In this document: one piece after another, positions 59,240 through 64,000 of the stretch
Layout of the letters: each line of letters starts with the position of its first letter
Position numbering within the stretch: position 1 is the first letter of the stretch
Assembly: GCA_045631205.1 (NCBI GenBank)
Contig: JAZQUI010000016.1
Span: forward strand, 1-64,000
Length of the DNA stretch: 64,000 nucleotides
DNA from: HGM04593 sp045631205
GTDB lineage: Bacteria; Bacteroidota; Bacteroidia; Bacteroidales; Bacteroidaceae
Direction of reading: 5' to 3'
The notes under the pieces: model-generated
Seen by the model: the letters and a program-made list of their open reading frames with translations, nothing else
What the model was told of the DNA's origin: nothing
The model's database searches: none
Made by a program: the position numbers and the translations under genes

Positions 59240-60253
59240 ATGATTGCCGTACTTAAAAATGGTGTCACAAAGGCACAACAAGACAACCTTATTCATTGGT
59301 TGGAAACACAAAATGTGAGAGTTCACGTATCGCAGGGTGAGATGCAGACAGTTCTAGGTCTTATCGGCGATACAAGTAAAATAGATATGGATTTGCTCGC
59401 GGGTCTCGAGATTATAGAGAATGTTACCCGAATCAGCGATCCTTTCAAGAGCGCAAACCGTCGCTTTCACCCCGAGGATACTATCGTGGAGGTTGGTAGT
59501 GGCGACAATAAAGTTAAAATAGGTGGTGGACACTTTGCTATTATGGCAGGTCCCTGCTCGGTGGAGTCTGAAGAGCAGATTCTCGCCATTGCAACAGCCG
59601 TTAAGGCTTCGGGCGCAAATATTTTGCGTGGTGGTGCCTTCAAACCCCGTACTTCGCCCTACGACTTCCAGGGCTTGCGTGCCGAGGGTCTTCAACTCCT
59701 TCTTAAGGCGCGTGAGGCAACCGGCCTTCCCATTGTTACAGAAATTATGAGCGCAGCTCACCTCGACCTCTTCGCCGACGTGGATATTATTCAGGTTGGT
59801 GCCCGTAATATGCAGAACTTCGAGTTGCTCAAAGAGCTTGGCCGTTCAAACAAGCCCATCCTTCTCAAACGTGGCCTTTCGGCAACACTTAAGGAGCTTC
59901 TTATGAGTGCCGAATATATTATGAGCGAGGGTAACGAGCAGGTGATGCTTTGCGAGCGCGGTATACGTAGCTACGACAACTATACACGTAACGTACTCGA
60001 CCTTGCAGCGGTTCCCGTGCTTCACGGTCTTACCCACCTCCCTGTGGTTGTAGACCCCAGTCACGCAACAGGTGTTTCACGCTTGGTGCGTCCTATGGCT
60101 TGTGCAGCTTGCGCTTCGGGTGCCGACGGTCTTATTATAGAGGTACACAACGACCCTGCTCACGCTATGTGCGACGGTGCTCAGTCACTAACTCCTGCAC
60201 AGTTCGACGAGGTTGCATCGCGTGTTCGTGAGATACGTAGTATAATGCACTAA
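59240..60253 (+). CDS. DAHP synthase, type I-beta with N-terminal regulatory domain
   Basis: First enzyme of the shikimate pathway, condensing PEP and erythrose 4-phosphate to DAHP. The N-terminal ~70 residues (MIAVLKNGVTKAQQDNLIHW) form the ferredoxin-like domain of type I-beta enzymes such as that of Thermotoga, where Tyr or Phe inhibit. The barrel shows AGPCSVESEEQI, KPRTSPYDFQGL and VDPSHATGVSRL. Length 337. No chorismate mutase is fused to it; in this cluster that domain is on pheA. Confidence 0.93.
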   Translation: MIAVLKNGVTKAQQDNLIHWLETQNVRVHVSQGEMQTVLGLIGDTSKIDMDLLAGLEIIENVTRISDPFKSANRRFHPEDTIVEVGSGDNKVKIGGGHFAIMAGPCSVESEEQILAIATAVKASGANILRGGAFKPRTSPYDFQGLRAEGLQLLLKAREATGLPIVTEIMSAAHLDLFADVDIIQVGARNMQNFELLKELGRSNKPILLKRGLSATLKELLMSAEYIMSEGNEQVMLCERGIRSYDNYTRNVLDLAAVPVLHGLTHLPVVVDPSHATGVSRLVRPMACAACASGADGLIIEVHNDPAHAMCDGAQSLTPAQFDEVASRVREIRSIMH

Positions 60254-60264
60254 AAAGTGGGGCG

Positions 60265-61092
60265 ATGAAGGTTGGAGTTGTTGGTTTAGGGCTTATCGGT
60301 GGTTCGGTAGCAAAGGCTTACAAGGCTGCCGGACACACTGTTTATGGCTATGATGTAAACGCTACCGTATTGGGCTATGCCAAACTCGATGGTACTATAG
60401 AGGATGAACTGGCACCGGCAACAATGAAGAGGTGCGACCTCATTCTGCTTGCCGCAACGCCTGGTGCTGTAATCTCTTATCTTGTCGAGAATGCAAAGCG
60501 CATAGCAGCCTCTACACTGGTGATTGATTTTTGTGGTACCAAGCGTGCTGTTTGTGCCGAGGGTTTTAACCTTGCTGCGCAACACGGCTTTACTTTTGTT
60601 GGCGGTCACCCGATGGCGGGCTTGCAGTACTCGGGATATAAACATTCGCGTGCTACGCTCTTCTCGGGCGCATCCTTTATTATGGTGCCTGCGGTACACG
60701 ATAATATAGTTTTGCTCGACAGGGTTAAACAGGCTCTTGCTCCGCTTGGGTTCAAGAAGTTTGTGATTACTACTGCCGATTTCCACGATAGAATGATTGC
60801 TTATACCTCTCAGATGTGCCACGTTGTTTCCAATGCTTTTGTGAAAAGCCCCTCGGCGCAGTATCATAAGGGGTACAGCGCCGGAAGTTTCCGCGATTTA
60901 ACCCGTGTATCGCGTCTTAACGAGGATATGTGGGCTGAACTTTTTATAGAGAATCGCGAGAATCTTCTCACGGAGTTGGATTCGTTCATTAACTCTCTCT
61001 CACAGTATCGCGAGGCAATAGCATCTGGCTCGGCCGATGCTTTGCGCGCTCTTCTGCACGAAGGATGTGAGGCGAAAAAGAATATAGAATAA
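60265..61092 (+). CDS. tyrA: Prephenate dehydrogenase
   Basis: NAD(P)-dependent enzyme converting prephenate to 4-hydroxyphenylpyruvate in Tyr synthesis. The Rossmann loop VVGLGLIGGSVAKAYKAAG is at the very start. The family's HPMAG motif (GGHPMAGLQYSG) and an SQMCHVVSNAFV region follow. Length 275 with no fused chorismate mutase. It lies 11 bp after the DAHP synthase gene. Confidence 0.92.
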   Translation: MKVGVVGLGLIGGSVAKAYKAAGHTVYGYDVNATVLGYAKLDGTIEDELAPATMKRCDLILLAATPGAVISYLVENAKRIAASTLVIDFCGTKRAVCAEGFNLAAQHGFTFVGGHPMAGLQYSGYKHSRATLFSGASFIMVPAVHDNIVLLDRVKQALAPLGFKKFVITTADFHDRMIAYTSQMCHVVSNAFVKSPSAQYHKGYSAGSFRDLTRVSRLNEDMWAELFIENRENLLTELDSFINSLSQYREAIASGSADALRALLHEGCEAKKNIE

Positions 61093-61094
61093 TT

Positions 61095-62144
61095 ATGGCG
61101 CATAGAACTATACACGTAGCCGCTTCACGCAGTTACGATATTCTCATAGGTGCAGGTATATTGTCGCAAATAGGTAGCCTGTTGCGCCCAGTGGTTGGGA
61201 ATTGCCGTATAGCCATTCTTACCGATAGCAATGTCGATGCGCTTTACGGCGAGAGAATGGTGAATTTGCTGCAAACATCGGGTTACGATGTATGCAAGTT
61301 TGTAATACCTGCCGGCGAGGCTTCAAAGTGTGCCGACAATTTGTTGGCATTTCTCAACTTTCTTGCCGTGGAGCAGCTTACCCGCAGTGATGCTATAATT
61401 GCATTCGGCGGTGGAGTTGTTGGCGACCTTGGTGGTCTTTCCGCTTCGCTTTATCTGCGTGGAGTAAAATATGTTCAGGTACCAACAACGCTGCTTGCAG
61501 CTGTTGATAGTTCGGTTGGAGGTAAAACGGCAATAGATATTCCTGCCGGAAAAAATCTTGTAGGTTCTTTCTACCAGCCCTCTCTTGTCTGCTGCGATAC
61601 TCTTCTTATGGATACTTTGCCTGCCGAAATTTATCGCGACGGTTGTGCCGAGGTTATCAAATATGGCATGATACTCGACAAGGAACTTTTTTCTTTGCTG
61701 AAAACCATTCCTTTCGAGCGTGACGTTGTTGTGGCACGTTGTGTGGAGATTAAACGCGATGTTGTGCAGCAGGATGAGTTTGACAACGGCTTGCGCGGTC
61801 TGTTGAATTTCGGTCACACCTTTGGTCATGCGATAGAGAAGTTGAGCAATTTCTCCGTTTCACACGGTGCCGCAGTTGCAAAAGGTATGCTCATTGCTGC
61901 AAAAATTGCCCCCTTGTGTGGCTTGTGCGATGTTGTAAAAGAACTATCTTTGCTTTTGGAAACTTATGGATTCGACCTTTCGTGCAACTACACGGCCGAG
62001 GAGATGTTCTCATCCATCCTGTCGGACAAGAAACGCAGAGGCAACGACATAACAGTTGTTCTTCCAAGAGCAATAGGTGATTGTGCTCTTGTGACAATGC
62101 CTGTGGCTGAACTTAAAGATTTGTTGTGCAGAGTAACCGCTTGA
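61095..62144 (+). CDS. aroB: 3-dehydroquinate synthase
   Basis: Zinc- and NAD-dependent cyclase making 3-dehydroquinate from DAHP. Motifs seen: FGGGVVGDLGGLSAS, PTTLLAAVDSSVGGKTAID and FGHTFGHAIEK with the metal-binding His. Length 349 residues. It follows tyrA by 2 bp and precedes aroA by 3 bp. Confidence 0.95.
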   Translation: MAHRTIHVAASRSYDILIGAGILSQIGSLLRPVVGNCRIAILTDSNVDALYGERMVNLLQTSGYDVCKFVIPAGEASKCADNLLAFLNFLAVEQLTRSDAIIAFGGGVVGDLGGLSASLYLRGVKYVQVPTTLLAAVDSSVGGKTAIDIPAGKNLVGSFYQPSLVCCDTLLMDTLPAEIYRDGCAEVIKYGMILDKELFSLLKTIPFERDVVVARCVEIKRDVVQQDEFDNGLRGLLNFGHTFGHAIEKLSNFSVSHGAAVAKGMLIAAKIAPLCGLCDVVKELSLLLETYGFDLSCNYTAEEMFSSILSDKKRRGNDITVVLPRAIGDCALVTMPVAELKDLLCRVTA

Positions 62145-62147
62145 TAT

Positions 62148-63410
62148 ATGGATAAGAAAAAGGTATACGGAACTTTACATGGTGTGGTAACACCGCCGCC
62201 GTCGAAGTCGCAGGCTCATCGTCTGCTCATCTGCGCGGCGTTGGGCTCATCGCCATGTACCATAGCTTGCGATACCTTGAACGATGATATTGTGGCAACC
62301 GTGCGTTGCTTGAATGCTTTGGGTGCCGATATAAAATATAACGACGGAGTATTTACAGTTGTTCCTGTGAAGTTGCAGAAGGGTGGTACGCTCGATTGTG
62401 GAGAGAGTGGCTCCACTTTGCGTTTCCTTCTCTCGGTGGCTGCCGTGCTTGGTGCCGACGCAACCTTTGTAGGAGGTGGCAAGTTGCCTTCGCGTCCCAT
62501 GGGTGCGCTTTGTGAGGCTCTTGAAGAGCATGGTATCTCGTTTACGAGACACGCAGCCGGTCTTGAACTCCCTTTGACTTGCAACGGCAAACTCTCGGGT
62601 GGCCATTATACTTTGCCCGGTAATCTGTCGTCGCAATATCTCACAGGTCTGCTCTTTGCCCTTCCATTGACAGGAGAGGCCTGCAAGGTTGAGATAACCG
62701 GCGGACTTACCAGTGCGTCATACATAGATATGACAATAGATGCATTGAACCGTTCCGGCATTAAAATAACCAAGCAGGGCGATACATACTTTGTGGAAAG
62801 CGGTAGCAAATACTCTTTGCCCGGTAATGTCGTTGTCGAGGGCGACTGGTCGTCGGCAGCATTCTGGGTGGTTGCCGGTGTTATCGGCAGGTATCCCATA
62901 ACCATAAAAGGTGTTGACGAGAACTCTTTGCAGGGCGACCGTCACATTGTCGATCACTTGCGCTCTATGGGTGCTTACATTGAATATACCGGCGAAGGAC
63001 TGGTGGCACATCCCTCACAGCTTTTCGGGGCCGAACTCGATTGCGCCGATACTCCCGACCTTGTTCCCGTGCTCTCTGTGGCTGCTGCTGTTGCGCAGGG
63101 TGAAACCACATTCTTGAATGTCGGTCGTCTGCGTTACAAGGAGAGCGACCGTTTGGCAGCTATGCAGGCGGTTCTTGCAGCCTTTGGCATAACATCGCTT
63201 GTGGGCGAGGATACCTTCAAAGTCATTGGCGGAGAACCTGTTGCAAAAAATGAGGTCGATAGTTTTGGCGACCACCGTATAGCAATGTCGGCAGCGGTAC
63301 TTTCTACAGTTGCAGCCGGTGTTACAACCATAAACGGTGCTTCTTGTGTTGCAAAATCGTACCCCCTGTTTTTTGAGGATTTTGCCGCCCTGGGCGGTGA
63401 TGTATTTTAA
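62148..63410 (+). CDS. aroA: EPSP synthase (3-phosphoshikimate 1-carboxyvinyltransferase)
   Basis: Sixth shikimate-pathway step, adding enolpyruvate from PEP to shikimate 3-phosphate. Blocks include PPPSKSQAHRLLICAALG, GESGSTLRFLLS, RYKESDRLAAMQAV and FGDHRIAMSAAV. Length 420. It shares fold and chemistry with MurA (51625-52929). The GSTLRF motif differs from the GTAMRP class I form of E. coli; effect on glyphosate binding cannot be judged here. Confidence 0.95.
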   Translation: MDKKKVYGTLHGVVTPPPSKSQAHRLLICAALGSSPCTIACDTLNDDIVATVRCLNALGADIKYNDGVFTVVPVKLQKGGTLDCGESGSTLRFLLSVAAVLGADATFVGGGKLPSRPMGALCEALEEHGISFTRHAAGLELPLTCNGKLSGGHYTLPGNLSSQYLTGLLFALPLTGEACKVEITGGLTSASYIDMTIDALNRSGIKITKQGDTYFVESGSKYSLPGNVVVEGDWSSAAFWVVAGVIGRYPITIKGVDENSLQGDRHIVDHLRSMGAYIEYTGEGLVAHPSQLFGAELDCADTPDLVPVLSVAAAVAQGETTFLNVGRLRYKESDRLAAMQAVLAAFGITSLVGEDTFKVIGGEPVAKNEVDSFGDHRIAMSAAVLSTVAAGVTTINGASCVAKSYPLFFEDFAALGGDVF

Positions 63411-63472
63411 AAAATAGGGTTCGGTGAAAATTTAAATATTCTTCTAATTTACAAAATCAATATCTATATATT

Positions 63473-64000
63473 ATGGACTTGAAAAACTTACGTGACCAGA
63501 TAGATGAGATAGATTCACAGATGTGCGACCTTTTCGCAAAACGTATGCAGGTAGTGAGCGACGTTGCACGTTACAAGAAAGAAAACAATTTGCCGGTATA
63601 TCACCCTTCACGTGCCAGAGCTGTTCTGCACAATGTGTCAAAGCGCCTTGGCCCGCAGTTCGAGGGATATGGCCGCACACTTTATCGTACAATATTCGAC
63701 CTTAGCGAGTCAATGGAGACTCGTATGCTTGCCGAGGGTTCAGACTTCTACGACCACATAAAGGCTATTACTTCGGCTCCTCCCTGTCCCTTCCCCAAGC
63801 GCGCAACAGTGGCTTGTGCAGGTTGTGAAGGTTCTTATGCCCACCTTGCTTCGGAGCGTCTCTTCGACCTTCCCGAAATTATGTATATGAGTGGCTTTGA
63901 GGGTGTCTTCAAGGCTGTGAGCGGTGGTCTTTGTGAGTACGGTGTGTTGCCTATCGAGAACTCTCTTGCCGGTTCTGTAAATGCCATTTACGACCTTTTG
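63473..64000 (+). CDS. pheA: Chorismate mutase / prephenate dehydratase (partial, cut by window end)
   Basis: Bifunctional P-protein of Phe synthesis. The first ~85 residues form an AroQ-type chorismate mutase (MDLKNLRDQIDEIDSQMCDL, LFAKRMQVVSDVARYKKENN, YHPSRARAVL). After a short linker (TSAPPCPFPK) the prephenate dehydratase domain begins (VACAGCEGSYAHLASERLF; GVLPIENSLAGSVNAIYDLL). The frame is open for 176 codons to base 64000, so the gene continues beyond the window. It starts 62 bp after aroA in an AT-rich gap. Confidence 0.93.
   Translation, partial: MDLKNLRDQIDEIDSQMCDLFAKRMQVVSDVARYKKENNLPVYHPSRARAVLHNVSKRLGPQFEGYGRTLYRTIFDLSESMETRMLAEGSDFYDHIKAITSAPPCPFPKRATVACAGCEGSYAHLASERLFDLPEIMYMSGFEGVFKAVSGGLCEYGVLPIENSLAGSVNAIYDLL

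Overview
This window is chromosomal DNA from a member of the Bacteroidota, most likely order Bacteroidales. Family and genus cannot be fixed from the sequence alone. The evidence is: a complete Bacteroidota-order division and cell-wall (dcw) cluster; promoters of the Bacteroides type (TTTG, about 19 nt, TAnnTTTG), the best being TTTG-N19-TACCTTTG before the tRNA-Glu/rpsT unit; DUF4290 and DUF4294 proteins; a MurA with Asp at the usual active-site Cys; a MurE with the meso-DAP motif DNPR; a GH109-like oxidoreductase; and a secreted protein ending in a FISUMP domain.

Layout. 1-1061: non-coding DNA, then tRNA-Glu and rpsT (minus). 1199-1927: recO (plus). 1924-17692: the dcw operon on the minus strand, transcribed mraZ-rsmH-ftsL-like-ftsI-murE-mraY-murD-ftsW-murG-murC-ftsQ-ftsA-ftsZ-yqeY, with MraZ-type operator repeats just upstream of mraZ. 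18082-22881: a secreted C1 peptidase and mfd (minus). 23195-26062: thioesterase, small membrane protein, acetate/succinate CoA-transferase and an RNA methyltransferase (plus). 26129-27849: DUF4294 protein and a lipoprotein (minus). 28029-29496: LOG-family and PfkB-family enzymes (plus). 29497-36337: the accessory part, holding a hairpin and dinucleotide-repeat region, a secreted CUB-like/dockerin-like/FISUMP protein, 590 bp of repeat-bearing non-coding DNA, and a His-rich adaptor plus RND heavy-metal pump. 36447-37319: nadK (minus). 37494-43523: pdxJ, exbB, exbD, tonB, DJ-1 family, ispD, recG (plus). 43686-45038: ndk and an M23/LysM protein. 45120-54277: a nine-gene minus-strand run, tsaB-DUF4290-murA-rimM-M23-dxr-rseP-serpin-alkaline phosphatase. 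54520-57185: yicC, gmk, nadD and a MORN protein. 57298-58962: GH109-like protein. 59240-64000: a chorismate/Phe/Tyr cluster, DAHP synthase-tyrA-aroB-aroA-pheA, the last cut by the window edge.

The genes group by task. The dcw cluster makes the lipid-linked peptidoglycan precursor and the division ring. murA, rseP, the M23 proteins and the TonB set serve the envelope. dxr and ispD supply isoprenoids, including undecaprenyl carrier. The final cluster feeds Phe and Tyr synthesis.

The most interesting observation is in the secreted protein at 30002-31090. Its last ~50 codons look like the variable region of a diversity-generating retroelement (DGR): a C-type-lectin-like (FISUMP) C terminus, a run of NNC codons of the sort produced from AAC by adenine mutagenesis, and a conserved end encoding SVRPV. 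No reverse transcriptase or template repeat is visible in the window, so any DGR would act from elsewhere in the genome. Other points are an 18-bp perfect inverted repeat placed 2 bp before the start codon of the metal-efflux operon, MraZ boxes inside its own promoter, a serpin lipoprotein in the rseP run, a histone-like Ala/Lys tail on the GH109-like protein, and a dispersed intergenic repeat present twice.
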